Source of the DNA: Paenibacillus validus NBRC 15382
Lineage (GTDB): Bacteria > Bacillota > Bacilli > Paenibacillales > NBRC-103111
Assembly (NCBI RefSeq): GCF_004000985.1
Contig: NZ_BIMH01000001.1
Coordinates: forward strand, 1 to 64,000
Length of the DNA: 64,000 nucleotides
Reading direction: 5' to 3'
Shown here: positions 54,433-63,395 of the stretch, one piece after another
Position numbering within the stretch: position 1 is the stretch's first letter
Layout of the letters: each line of letters begins with the position of its first letter
Program-made: the position numbers and the translations under genes
The notes under the pieces: generated by a model
The model's input: the letters and a program-made list of their open reading frames with translations, nothing else
The model's database searches: none
What the model was told of the DNA's origin: nothing

Positions 54433-55322
54433 TTGTTTTCTTTCCTGAATTGATGGCCCTGTTTGACATAATCAAGGCTTTTGAAGAAATCGACATCAAA
54501 CCATTTCTCCGCGAGCTTCGAAAGGGTTCCGTCGTTCGTCAGTTGAACGGTTACAGCATCAATCTTCTTTGCAAGCTCCGATTGATTTTTATTGTACAAG
54601 AACCATACCGGCTCTTTGGAAATAACTCCACCGATTTTCACTTTCAGCTTCAAGCGATTGTTGGCATCATCAAAGCTGTTAATATTTATGAATGTCGCGT
54701 CATATTTGCCGGAATCAACGAGCTTCAAATCATCGGATGCCGTCGTCCTATCAATATCTTCGATTCTGATTTCTTTGCCCGGATGCTGGATATTGTAGTC
54801 CTTAATGATATACCGCAAGCCGGATGTCGGGGTCATGGGAACCAGCTTTTTCCCTGCCAGATCGTCCAACGTCTTGATATCATTCCGATCCTCTTTGACA
54901 GCCAGCGCGGTTATTGAATACCCATACTCGCACTCCGGGAACAAGTATTTCTTCTCTCTCTCGGGGTTTTTGAACCAGAAGTTCGCGGCTAAAGCATATT
55001 TGCCGGAATCCGTTCCGATTAACTGGGAATCAGTATCCACCGCTTCATACTGGAACTGATATTCAGGCAGCTTCTTTTCCACTTCCTTGAGGTAATCGAT
55101 CATGTAACCGGCAGGCTGATTCTTATCATCGAGAAAACTGAACAGAGGAACGGGAACACCGTTTAAAGCAACCTTCACAACGGTTTGTTGATTACTGTCA
55201 GACGAGGCGGAGCCTGTCCCAGTAGCCGTGGCGGAACCGCCGTTTTGGTTAGCGCAGCCTGCTACGATCAGGCTAACGGCGCCCAGCAATAGTGCACTTG
55301 TACGAAGGATTGTGTTCTTCAT
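54429..55322 (-). CDS. Amino-acid-binding lipoprotein of the second polar importer
   Basis: 297-residue SBP family 3 lipoprotein. Lipobox region ALLLGAVSLIVAGC. Ligand-fold segments: DDKNQPAGYMIDYLKEVEKK, DSGKYALAANFWFKNPERE and DLAGKKLVPMTPTSGLRY. ATG 55322 has AAGGAG six bases before it. It diverges strongly from the 50599 protein, so the two importers probably take different ligands. Confidence 0.91.
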   Translation of the reverse strand: MKNTILRTSALLLGAVSLIVAGCANQNGGSATATGTGSASSDSNQQTVVKVALNGVPVPLFSFLDDKNQPAGYMIDYLKEVEKKLPEYQFQYEAVDTDSQLIGTDSGKYALAANFWFKNPEREKKYLFPECEYGYSITALAVKEDRNDIKTLDDLAGKKLVPMTPTSGLRYIIKDYNIQHPGKEIRIEDIDRTTASDDLKLVDSGKYDATFININSFDDANNRLKLKVKIGGVISKEPVWFLYNKNQSELAKKIDAVTVQLTNDGTLSKLAEKWFDVDFFKSLDYVKQGHQFRKENK

Positions 55323-55340
55323 GTGATTCTCCTTTATGAT

Positions 55341-56705
55341 TTAGGTTTGGGCAGCAACGCCAGATGCCGTCGCATTCGACCATCGGTTAGCCGGACGCTC
55401 AAGTCCCAAGTGATCACGCAAAGTACTTCCGCTGTATGCTGTCCTGTACCGCCCGCGCTGCTGCAGGATCGGTACGACGTGGTCGACAAAGTCCTCCAGT
55501 CCTCGCAAGTAATGGGAAGGCATGATCGTAAATCCGTCGCAAGCTCCTTGATCGATCCATGCCTCCATCAGGTCGGCCAGCTGCTCAGGCGTTCCAACGA
55601 AAGAATAATGTCCGCTCGCCGCCACAACATGCTTGCTGAGCTGCCGAATGGTCAATCGCTCCCGCTCCGCCAAATCCTTAAGGAGCTGTACCCGGCTTTT
55701 ATTGTGACTGGCTGCCACGTTAATTTCCCCAATGGGTACCGGCCCGTCGATCGGATAGGTCGATAAATCAACATTTAACAGCCCTGACAGCAGTTTTACC
55801 GCATATTCGGGATGAACAAATTCGTTGAATTGCCGCTCCAGCTCCTTGGCTTCACTTTCGGTCGATCCAAGGACGGGAGAGAGTCCGGGTAAAATAAGCA
55901 ATTGTTCCCGTCTGCGGCCATAACGTCCGAGCAGCCCTTTTAAATCTTCATAGAAAACCTGTGCTTCCTCAAGGTTGTCCTGAGCCGTATAAATCGCCTC
56001 CGCATGTTGGGCGGCTAACTGTTTGCCGCTTTCGGACGATCCCGCCTGGAACAATACCGGGTAACCTTGAATCGGCCTGGGAGTATAAGCTTTACCGCTG
56101 ATGTTGAAGAACTCTCCGGCATGATCGACATCATGGACCTTGGCGATATCGTAGAATGCGCCTGTTCTCGTCTCAGCGAGCAGTGCGTCATCTTCCCAGC
56201 TGTCCCAAAACTTCTTGACGACATCGACAAATTCGCCCGCTCGCCGATAGCGCAAAGCATGGTCCAAATGGGCTTCCTGACTGAAGTTGAGCGCTACGCG
56301 GGCATCCTGGGAGGTCACTATATTCCAGCCTGCCCGGCCGCCGCTTATATAATCCAAGGCGGCAAAGCGTAAGGCAACATGGAATGGATCGTTATAAGTC
56401 GTAGATAGGGTCGCTGTTAAACCGATCTTCTCGGTAACGGCGGCCATAGCCGCAAGCACGGTGACCGTATCAAGTGTTGGTATGGGCCGTTCCTCGACTA
56501 CCTTCCCATGACTTTCTCCGATTGCGATCTGTTCGACCAGCATGATCGTATCGAACAATCCGCGCTCCGATATTTTGGCGAATTCATGATAGAATGAAAG
56601 ATCCAACAATCGGTCGGCATGGGTGTCCGGATGCCGCCAGCCCCCCGCATGCAAGCCTGGGCCAGCCAAAAATACTGCTAAATGCAACGGCTTGCTATCA
56701 TTCAC
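55341..56705 (-). CDS. FMN-dependent monooxygenase, NtaA/SnaA/DszA type (more divergent)
   Basis: 454-residue family member: [55 protein letters not shown] and [20 protein letters not shown]. It keeps the conserved FMN-side motifs but differs from the 30882/45359/51510 trio over the first 100 residues. GTG 56705 overlaps the upstream stop (GTGA), nine bases after GGGGG. Substrate unknown; probably distinct from that of the trio. Confidence 0.9.
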   Translation of the reverse strand: MNDSKPLHLAVFLAGPGLHAGGWRHPDTHADRLLDLSFYHEFAKISERGLFDTIMLVEQIAIGESHGKVVEERPIPTLDTVTVLAAMAAVTEKIGLTATLSTTYNDPFHVALRFAALDYISGGRAGWNIVTSQDARVALNFSQEAHLDHALRYRRAGEFVDVVKKFWDSWEDDALLAETRTGAFYDIAKVHDVDHAGEFFNISGKAYTPRPIQGYPVLFQAGSSESGKQLAAQHAEAIYTAQDNLEEAQVFYEDLKGLLGRYGRRREQLLILPGLSPVLGSTESEAKELERQFNEFVHPEYAVKLLSGLLNVDLSTYPIDGPVPIGEINVAASHNKSRVQLLKDLAERERLTIRQLSKHVVAASGHYSFVGTPEQLADLMEAWIDQGACDGFTIMPSHYLRGLEDFVDHVVPILQQRGRYRTAYSGSTLRDHLGLERPANRWSNATASGVAAQT

Positions 56706-57889
56706 CTGAGCAGTCCCCCTTCATGATAGGCGTATGGATGAGCAGGCACCTTCAAACCCAAATGACCTCGAAGCGTACGGCCGGAATAAGAGGTTCGGAA
56801 TAAGCCTCGGCTTTGCAATAGAGGGATGACCTCATCGACAAATGTATCGAGTCCGTTCGGCAGTACGGGAAACTGAAGATTAAATCCGTCGCTGCCATAA
56901 GCTTGATACCATTCCTCGATCCAATCCGCGAGCTGAGCCGCAGTCCCCACAAACACATGGGTCCCGCGAAGCCCGGCCACGGGATCGGCGAGTTCCTTTA
57001 GTGCCGCCGCTTTATCCCGGGCTTCCTGCTCCGTCGCCCCCAAGATAGGGAATAAATGAATGAGCACTTTCACCTCATGCGCTGCCCTCCCGGCGCTCAG
57101 AGCCTTTTCTTTGAGTAATTTGTAGAAGATCCTGGCCTCATCCAGCGTGTGCTGCGAGCATAGAATAAGATCTTTGCCTTCGATGTCGGCTTCATTCAGC
57201 TCGGCTAGTCCGTCGAGCACCCCAATACTAACGGGACGCCCCTGCGGAGGTCTTGGAACGCTTAAAGGCCCTCGCACTTTAAAATGTTTTCCGGCGTGGT
57301 GAATCAAATGCACCTTATCGGAATCAAGAAACCGCCCCATCGACTTATCAATCAACAGAGCGCCATCTTCCCAGCTGTCCCATAACTTGTCCGCAACTTC
57401 AATGAACTCCCGCTTACGCTCCACCTGTTCCGCATCCGGTAAATCCGAAGAAATGCGGCCGGCCCCTTGGCGCTTAGGTTCATATGCTCCCGTCGTTCCG
57501 GCGAACCAGGCCGTTCTTCCATGGCTTAAATGGTCAATGACGGCCAAAATCCGAGCGATGGCATACGGCTCGTGTACGGCTGTGGCAACAGCCGTGCCTA
57601 ATCCGATGTACTCGGTCACCGAAGCGAGCGAGGTTAGCAGCGTCAATGGCTCGAGCAGCAGGACAGGCTCCTTGCCGGTGGCTCTAACATAATCGTTTTG
57701 ACCTGTATGATCTACATAAAGAAGATCAAATTTCCCGCGTTCCGCCGTCTGTGCCAACCTATAGAAAAAAACAGGATCGAGCAGCCTTTCCGGTTCAGCC
57801 TCCGGGTGTCTCCAACTGCCGGGATAATAAGCAGTGTCCAGCAAAGATAATGATAGATGAAGCTCCCCATCACGATTACGTTTCACCAT
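56702..57889 (-). CDS. Shortened, divergent NtaA-type LLM protein
   Basis: 395 residues, about 50 shorter than its relatives. It keeps YYPGSWRHPEAEPERLLDP, LWDSWEDGALLIDKS and a normal C-terminus (RTLRGHLGLKVPAHPYAY). GGRAGWNxVTS is replaced by [20 protein letters not shown] is missing, and the helical segment before the last domain is absent. It may not be a normal FMN monooxygenase and could act as a partner of the 55341 enzyme, with which it overlaps by 4 bp. ATG 57889; GTG 57886 is possible. First gene of the long leftward operon. Confidence 0.82.
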   Translation of the reverse strand: MVKRNRDGELHLSLSLLDTAYYPGSWRHPEAEPERLLDPVFFYRLAQTAERGKFDLLYVDHTGQNDYVRATGKEPVLLLEPLTLLTSLASVTEYIGLGTAVATAVHEPYAIARILAVIDHLSHGRTAWFAGTTGAYEPKRQGAGRISSDLPDAEQVERKREFIEVADKLWDSWEDGALLIDKSMGRFLDSDKVHLIHHAGKHFKVRGPLSVPRPPQGRPVSIGVLDGLAELNEADIEGKDLILCSQHTLDEARIFYKLLKEKALSAGRAAHEVKVLIHLFPILGATEQEARDKAAALKELADPVAGLRGTHVFVGTAAQLADWIEEWYQAYGSDGFNLQFPVLPNGLDTFVDEVIPLLQSRGLFRTSYSGRTLRGHLGLKVPAHPYAYHEGGLLR

Positions 57890-58077
57890 AACCTCGAAAT
57901 CCTTTCGTTAATATTGAAGGCTAAGGTCGTCCGCGTAAAGCATACGACGGCAACCTTAGCCTCCAGATTTCCAGCCGGCTAGATCGATTTCAAATAAATC
58001 CAACTTTTCAAATGAGTTTTATGAGTTATGTGTTGCCTAATCTTACCTGATCCCTTGCACTTCGTCTAATACACAAG

Positions 58078-58095
58078 TTCTATTCATAGATAGAG
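58078..58095. promoter_or_regulatory. LysR-type operator, left copy
   Basis: TTCTAT-TCATAG-ATAGAG: the same TTCTAT-N6-ATAGAA pattern as at 42994-43011 with one changed base. Centred about 54 bp upstream of the predicted leftward start. Confidence 0.5.
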
Positions 58096-58146
58096 AACAT
58101 TTATAAGGCAGGGTACCTTTTATTTGACAACGTTTACATAGAAGCA

Positions 58147-58164
58147 GTCTATGCTTGGATAGAA
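58147..58164. promoter_or_regulatory. LysR-type operator, right copy
   Basis: GTCTAT-GCTTGG-ATAGAA: one base from the TTCTAT-N6-ATAGAA pattern. Centred about 51 bp upstream of the predicted rightward start. Confidence 0.5.
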
Positions 58165-58280
58165 AACATCAATTAGACGCTTTAAAGCACGGGTGATAGT
58201 GTTGCCATATATCCACACTTAAAACATGGGAATAATAGAATTTTTATCCAAAACAATCTCTATAAGGAGTGAAGGAAACA

Positions 58281-59387
58281 ATGATTACCGTTAAGGCGCC
58301 TGAGCAATATTGGAATGAACCTGACCTATTGTTCAAAAGCGGATCGTTGATCGCCCCTCTTGGGAAGACAGCGTTGATCATCGCCGGCAAAAAAGCACTG
58401 GACACCGTAAGGTCCATTTTCCTTGACAGTTTAGACCAATCAGGGATTGCCTACTCGATTCTCGAGTTCGGCGGGAAGGTCACGACTTCGGAAGTCGAAG
58501 CCTATACGGTTACCGCTTTGGAGAAAAAGGCTGACGTGGTCATCGGCATCGGCGGCGGAAAAGCCCTGGATCTATCCAAGGCGGTTGGCGGCAAGCTCAG
58601 CCTTCCTGTTGTCGCTGTACCGACAGTGGCGGCAACCTGCGCTTCCTGGGCAGCGGTCTCCGTGCTCTATGACGATCTGGGGCGTTCCTCCGGATACTTA
58701 TTGAATCAACGCTCGCCCGCGCTAGTGCTTGCAGATACGCGTGTTCTGGCAGCAGCCCCCAAACGCTATCTGGCCTCAGGCATCGGCGACACGATAGTGA
58801 AATGGTATGAAACCGTCGTAAACAGCAATGACGATCCCGACGGATTAGATATCCGATTCGCGACTCAAACGGCCAAACTTGCGCTAGACAGGCTGCACAC
58901 TCATTCTTTACAAGCTTATGAAACGGCCGGGACGGGAAAAGTGACTCCTGCCTTTACGGAAACGATCGATGCCGTCATCGTTCTCGCAGGATTGGCCGGA
59001 ACCCTCCAAGGTTCAACCGCCCGCGCCGCCATCGCCCATTCCATCCACAACAGCCTGACCTTTATCCCGCAAACCAGCGGCTCCCTGCATGGGGAGAAGG
59101 TTGCATTCGGACTTCTAACCCAGGTCGTGCTTGAACAGAGAACAGAAGCGGAAATCAATCAGCTTGCCATTTGGCTCCATAAGCTGGGCCTCCCCCTTAC
59201 ATTAAAAGAGCTTGGAATCGTTCAAGACCCCGCAATTATTGCGATTGAGATAGCCAGGAGATTTCAGCTGCGGGAAAATGCGGATAAAGGTTTGTCTTTC
59301 GAGGTGAATGAGTCTCTTCTTATCCAAGCGCTTCAACAAGCGGATCAATGGGGCCGCCGCATCATTCAGGAAGCTTATGCGAAATGA
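58281..59387 (+). CDS. Iron-containing alcohol dehydrogenase, GldA/HcxB-like
   Basis: NAD(P)-dependent dehydrogenase of 368 residues in the glycerol dehydrogenase branch. GIGGGKALDLSKAV near 88-101 binds the dinucleotide; ASGIGDTIVKWYE, AIAHSIHNSL and SGSLHGEKVAFG supply the metal Asp and His. ATG 58281 has AAGGA four bases upstream, preferred over GTG 58269. It is first in an operon with a sulfonate-type importer and an aminotransferase. It may reduce an alpha-keto acid or aldehyde formed from the imported compound, as the related HcxB/YbdH reduces 2-oxo acids. Confidence 0.88.
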   Translation: MITVKAPEQYWNEPDLLFKSGSLIAPLGKTALIIAGKKALDTVRSIFLDSLDQSGIAYSILEFGGKVTTSEVEAYTVTALEKKADVVIGIGGGKALDLSKAVGGKLSLPVVAVPTVAATCASWAAVSVLYDDLGRSSGYLLNQRSPALVLADTRVLAAAPKRYLASGIGDTIVKWYETVVNSNDDPDGLDIRFATQTAKLALDRLHTHSLQAYETAGTGKVTPAFTETIDAVIVLAGLAGTLQGSTARAAIAHSIHNSLTFIPQTSGSLHGEKVAFGLLTQVVLEQRTEAEINQLAIWLHKLGLPLTLKELGIVQDPAIIAIEIARRFQLRENADKGLSFEVNESLLIQALQQADQWGRRIIQEAYAK

Positions 59388-59426
59388 TAATACATAAATT
59401 ACGTGGAAAAGGGTGCATATTCGATC

Positions 59427-60512
59427 ATGACCGTGTTCAGAAAGCTCGCCAGTCAAACCGCTATTTCTTTATTCATCGTTGCTCTAGCCGCCGGGTGCGA
59501 CAGCAAGCCAGCCTCTTCCGGAGAATCAGCATCCCAGTCAGCATCTTCGGCACCTGCGGCAGCAGCCAGCACTGCTCCCGCTTCGCCTTCCGTCGACCTT
59601 AGCAAAGTCACCCTGCGCGTCGGTCAGACCGGCTGGAGCAATTTGGAGTTAGGCTTTAAAGAGGCCGGACTCAGCAATACTCCTTATAAAGTGCAGTACA
59701 GTGTATTTCAGGGCGGTAATCTGCAGCTTGAAGCGATGGCAGCGAACAATCTGGATCTCGGCTCCACCAGTGAAATCCCTCCCATATTCGCTTCTCAAGC
59801 GGCAAACGGGGGGAACTTCAAAATCATCGCTTCTTTCGAGTCTACTACTTTAAATCAAGAGCTCGTCATTCCAAAAGGCTCGCCGATCAAGAGCGTAGCC
59901 GAGTTGAAGGGAAAAAAGGTAGCTTACGTAAACGCCACGACGGCTCACTATTTTTTAGTCAAAATGCTTCAGAATGCCGGTTTGTCCTGGACGGATATTG
60001 ATGCCGTGCCATTATCGACATCAGACGGCTTAAGCGCGCTCATCAGCGGCAAAGTCGACGCATTGGCAAGCTACGGCAACGCCATTATTTCCGCTCATCA
60101 GAACGGAGCGACAGAACTGGCCAGCGCCAAGGATATCCTATCGGGAAATTTCTTGTATGAAGCTACACCCGAAGCGATTAACGATCCGGGTAAACACGCT
60201 GCTATCGTCGATTTTTTAACTCGGTTGGACAAGTTTTACGCTTGGACCCGCAGCAACCAGCAGAAGTGGGCCGAAATTACTGCAACCCATACGAAGCAGC
60301 CCGTCGAGCAGGCGCTTGACACGTTGAAGAAGGGCGAAGAGCAGCGTCCGTCAAAGCTCTCCGCAAACTTCGATAAGGCGATCGCTTCCCAGCAGGATGT
60401 CGCTGATACTCTGACCAGTGTAGGACTCTTAAAGAACAAAATAGAGGTCAGCGACATTTGGAGCACGGCTTTTGAAGAAGACCTGAAAAAAATAACGGCA
60501 GCAGCCAAATAA
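59427..60512 (+). CDS. Sulfonate/nitrate/taurine-type ABC binding lipoprotein (SsuA-like)
   Basis: 361-residue lipoprotein. Signal peptide ends ALAAGC, followed by a Ser/Ala-rich linker. SsuA-type fold: VTLRVGQTGWSNLELGFKEAG, LDLGSTSEIPPIFASQAANG and LKGKKVAYVNATTAHYFLVK. ATG 59427, 11 bases after AAGGGTG, is chosen over GTG 59403. With the following SsuC and SsuB-like proteins it imports aliphatic sulfonates or a related anion. The monooxygenase ssuD is 37 kb away. Confidence 0.9.
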   Translation: MTVFRKLASQTAISLFIVALAAGCDSKPASSGESASQSASSAPAAAASTAPASPSVDLSKVTLRVGQTGWSNLELGFKEAGLSNTPYKVQYSVFQGGNLQLEAMAANNLDLGSTSEIPPIFASQAANGGNFKIIASFESTTLNQELVIPKGSPIKSVAELKGKKVAYVNATTAHYFLVKMLQNAGLSWTDIDAVPLSTSDGLSALISGKVDALASYGNAIISAHQNGATELASAKDILSGNFLYEATPEAINDPGKHAAIVDFLTRLDKFYAWTRSNQQKWAEITATHTKQPVEQALDTLKKGEEQRPSKLSANFDKAIASQQDVADTLTSVGLLKNKIEVSDIWSTAFEEDLKKITAAAK

Positions 60513-60520
60513 AGAGACCG

Positions 60521-61324
60521 ATGAAAGGAGTGTACTTACAGTTGAAAGAGTCAAAAGCCAAGCAGCGCTTTCATCAAGTTGCCCCCTGGATCTTCCCTGT
60601 GCTGATCCTGTTGGCCTGGCATGTGCTTACCAGCGCGGAGCTTATTCCTTCGAATGTATTGCCGCAGCCGTTGAAGGTGTTGAGCGTCTTGATCAGCATG
60701 CTGCAATCCGGCGAGCTGTTCACCCATGTCGGAATTAGCGCCAAGCGGGCATTCAGCGGTTTGATTATAGGCGGCAGCCTTGGGTTTCTATTCGGATTAA
60801 TGAACGGCTTCTGGCGCACAGCCGAAAGATTAGCAGACTCGTCTATCCAGATGATACGAACCATCCCCCACCTTTCCCTGATTCCGCTGGTCATCATCTG
60901 GTTTGGGATTGAGGAACCGGCCAAGCTGGTGCTCGTATCGTTGGGCGTATTTTTCCCGGTTTATTTGAACACGCTCCACGGCATCCGCTCGATTGATCCG
61001 GGGTTGATCGAGATGGGTCAAGTATACGGAATGAGAGGCTTCTCTCTCTATTTGCACATCATTTTGCCGGGAGCGCTCCCTTCGATTCTGGTAGGCCTCC
61101 GTTATGCCCTCGGCATCATGTGGCTCACGCTGATTGTAGCCGAAACGGTTGCAGCCAAATCCGGCTTAGGGTATATGGCTATGAACGCCAGGGAATTTTT
61201 CCAAATGGACGTCATCGTACTCAGCATCTTGATCTATGCGCTGTTAGGAAAACTGTCGGACATCGCGGCCAAGCTGCTGGAGAACTGGTGGCTGCAATGG
61301 AATCCGAATTATACGGCACGGTAA
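60521..61324 (+). CDS. Sulfonate-type ABC transporter permease (SsuC-like)
   Basis: 267-residue inner-membrane permease: IFPVLILLAWHVL as first helix, LIPLVIIWFGIEEPAKLVL, and the EAA-type loop IEMGQVYGMRGFSLYLHIIL. ATG 60521 is listed; TTG 60542, 11 bases after AAAGGAG, is a serious alternative and would drop seven residues. It works with the SsuA-like and SsuB-like neighbours. Confidence 0.92.
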   Translation: MKGVYLQLKESKAKQRFHQVAPWIFPVLILLAWHVLTSAELIPSNVLPQPLKVLSVLISMLQSGELFTHVGISAKRAFSGLIIGGSLGFLFGLMNGFWRTAERLADSSIQMIRTIPHLSLIPLVIIWFGIEEPAKLVLVSLGVFFPVYLNTLHGIRSIDPGLIEMGQVYGMRGFSLYLHIILPGALPSILVGLRYALGIMWLTLIVAETVAAKSGLGYMAMNAREFFQMDVIVLSILIYALLGKLSDIAAKLLENWWLQWNPNYTAR

Positions 61325-61348
61325 TCAAGTAAAGGGGGAGTAAGAACC

Positions 61349-62125
61349 ATGCCTCAGAAAAAAAAGGGCTCTCGCGTTCAGATCCATCAAGTATCGAAGC
61401 AATTCAAGGAAAATCGGGTATTAACGGATGTGAATGTTACCATTGAGCCCGGAGAATTTATCGCCATCGTAGGTCGAAGCGGCTGCGGCAAAAGCACGCT
61501 GCTCCGATTGATCGCGGCCCTTGATCAACCTTCAAAGGGCTCCATCTACCTGGAAAGTCAAGCTGTCGGCTCAACGCATGAGGATACGCGTGTCCTGTTT
61601 CAGGAGGCACGTCTTCTGCCCTGGAAAAGGGTGCTGGATAATGTGCGCATCGGCGCTACCAACAAGGATAAATCAAGTGCTGGAGAGGCACTGGGGCTTG
61701 TCGGATTGGCTGAACGCAGCCACGATTGGCCGAGAGTGCTCTCGGGAGGGCAAAAACAGCGTGTCGCTTTGGCTCGAGCGTTGGTGAGCCGCCCGCGACT
61801 CCTGCTGCAGGATGAACCATTAGGGGCATTGGATGCTTTAACAAGAATTGAAATGCAGCAATTAATCGAGCGTTTGTGGCTGGAACAAGGATTTACGGTC
61901 ATTCTGGTCACCCATGACGTCAGTGAAGCCGTCGCCCTGGCGGATCGAGTGCTATTGATAGAGCAAGGAAAAATCGCTTTTGATACCCGGATTACTTTAG
62001 CGCGGCCAAGAGAACGGGATAACGGCTTCGTTCATTTTGAGAACCTGATTCTTAATCGAGTGTTGAATAAGGAACCAGCGGATGCGGACCCGGTTCTGTC
62101 CAGAAAGCTGTCTTATTCGATATAA
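61349..62125 (+). CDS. Sulfonate-type ABC transporter ATPase (SsuB-like)
   Basis: 258-residue ATPase: Walker [10 protein letters not shown] near 42-50, Q-loop [14 protein letters not shown] typical of SsuB/TauB, signature [15 protein letters not shown], Walker [19 protein letters not shown] 61349 follows AAGGGGGAG. It is coupled in order with SsuA- and SsuC-like genes, so membership in the sulfonate/taurine importer family is secure. Confidence 0.95.
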   Translation: MPQKKKGSRVQIHQVSKQFKENRVLTDVNVTIEPGEFIAIVGRSGCGKSTLLRLIAALDQPSKGSIYLESQAVGSTHEDTRVLFQEARLLPWKRVLDNVRIGATNKDKSSAGEALGLVGLAERSHDWPRVLSGGQKQRVALARALVSRPRLLLQDEPLGALDALTRIEMQQLIERLWLEQGFTVILVTHDVSEAVALADRVLLIEQGKIAFDTRITLARPRERDNGFVHFENLILNRVLNKEPADADPVLSRKLSYSI

Positions 62126-62149
62126 ATTCTGTATAGGCGGGTGAATACT

Positions 62150-63361
62150 ATGTCTCAACAATTACAGTCATTTTCATTTTCTTTTGCCAAACGAATCCCC
62201 TCTACGCCGTCCATCGGCAGCACGACCATAACGAAGCCGGATCATATCCATTTGTCCTTCGGCTTCGCCGCGCCGCATTTATTCCCCATTGAACAGCTAT
62301 CTGCCTCTGCTGCCGACGCAGTAACACAGCATGGGAGAAAAGCCCTGCAATATTCAGGCTCAGGCGGGCCCGGGAAAATACTCAAGTGGATTCAGAATCG
62401 TTCCCTTGTCCATGGGATCAAGGCGGAATCGAATCAAATACTGGTCACTTACGGCTCTACGCAGGGCATTGATCTGGCCACAAGAATTTTGCTCGATCCG
62501 GGAGATCATGTCTGGGTGGAATCTCCTTCTTTCTTCAGTGCGCTCCAAGCCTTTCGAACTGCGGAAGCTGTCATCACCTCTTTTCCCATCGATGAGGATG
62601 GCTTGCGTGTCGATCTGATCGAGTCCGCCCTGGTCGAAGCGAAGCGCAATCATACGCCTATCCCTAAATTCCTATACACCATGCCAACCTACCATAATCC
62701 CGGCGGCGTAACGTTATCCATCGAGCGCAGGAACCGTCTGGTACAGCTGGCTAAGGCGTATAACTTCTTCATTCTCGAAGACGATGCTTACTCTGAATTG
62801 AACTTTACCGGCAACAAATACCCCTCCCTCTATACGCTGCTTCCGGAAAGAGTGATCTATCTGAACACATTCTCCAAAACTATTGGTCCCGGCCTGCGTC
62901 TAGGATGGGTCATTGCGGATCAACGTGTTATTGATAAAATGAGGCTATTGAATCTGGGCGGCAGTATCGGTGTGTTTGCGCAAGAAATATTGGCGCAGCT
63001 GTTGGAGCACTTTGCTTTCCAGGAGCATGTGGACAGCCTTAGCCGGCATTACCGTAAACAAAGAGATGTCATGGCAGAGGCTATCAAGAGCAGCTTCGGA
63101 GATCATGTGACGTTTCATTTGCCCGAGGGAGGCTTCTATATCTGGCTTCGTTTCGGGAATCATGTGAATACGAGTGAGTTCTTACAGGATGCCGCGAATC
63201 GGGGCGTTAGCTTCGTAGATGGAAAAAGCTTCTTCCATAACCCGGAAGGCTACTCCTATTTGAGACTTTGCTTCAGCTATGTGAGTAAAGAACAAATCGT
63301 TCGAGGCGTAAACATATTGGCGGACGCTTATTTTGCCTACGCCAATAAATCCGCTTCTTAG
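62150..63361 (+). CDS. PLP-dependent aminotransferase, class I/II (LysN/2-aminoadipate transaminase-like)
   Basis: Fold-type I aminotransferase of 403 residues. The PLP Lys is in LNTFSKTIGPGLRLGW; TYGSTQGIDLATRIL and MPTYHNPGGVTLS are cofactor/substrate regions, with EDDAYSELNF before the Lys loop. ATG 62150 follows GGCGGGTG. It would convert an imported amino acid derivative into a keto acid that the alcohol dehydrogenase at 58281 could reduce; this pairing is inferred from the operon. Confidence 0.91.
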   Translation: MSQQLQSFSFSFAKRIPSTPSIGSTTITKPDHIHLSFGFAAPHLFPIEQLSASAADAVTQHGRKALQYSGSGGPGKILKWIQNRSLVHGIKAESNQILVTYGSTQGIDLATRILLDPGDHVWVESPSFFSALQAFRTAEAVITSFPIDEDGLRVDLIESALVEAKRNHTPIPKFLYTMPTYHNPGGVTLSIERRNRLVQLAKAYNFFILEDDAYSELNFTGNKYPSLYTLLPERVIYLNTFSKTIGPGLRLGWVIADQRVIDKMRLLNLGGSIGVFAQEILAQLLEHFAFQEHVDSLSRHYRKQRDVMAEAIKSSFGDHVTFHLPEGGFYIWLRFGNHVNTSEFLQDAANRGVSFVDGKSFFHNPEGYSYLRLCFSYVSKEQIVRGVNILADAYFAYANKSAS

Positions 63362-63395
63362 GAGCGGCCTAGTCTTTCTCTAATGGGGTGACAGC

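Larger units (their letters stand above)
57890..58280. promoter_or_regulatory. Divergent control region between the monooxygenase and sulfonate-importer operons
   Basis: About 390 bp without a gene. Weak promoter pairs, each with TTAGAC as -35: leftward TTAGAC-18-TAAGAT (-10 at 58040-58045) and rightward TTAGAC-16-GATAGT (58173-58200). A consensus TTGACA (58124-58129) has no good -10. Two LysR-like palindromes sit between the divergent promoters, about 50 bp upstream of each expected RNA start. Confidence 0.4.
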
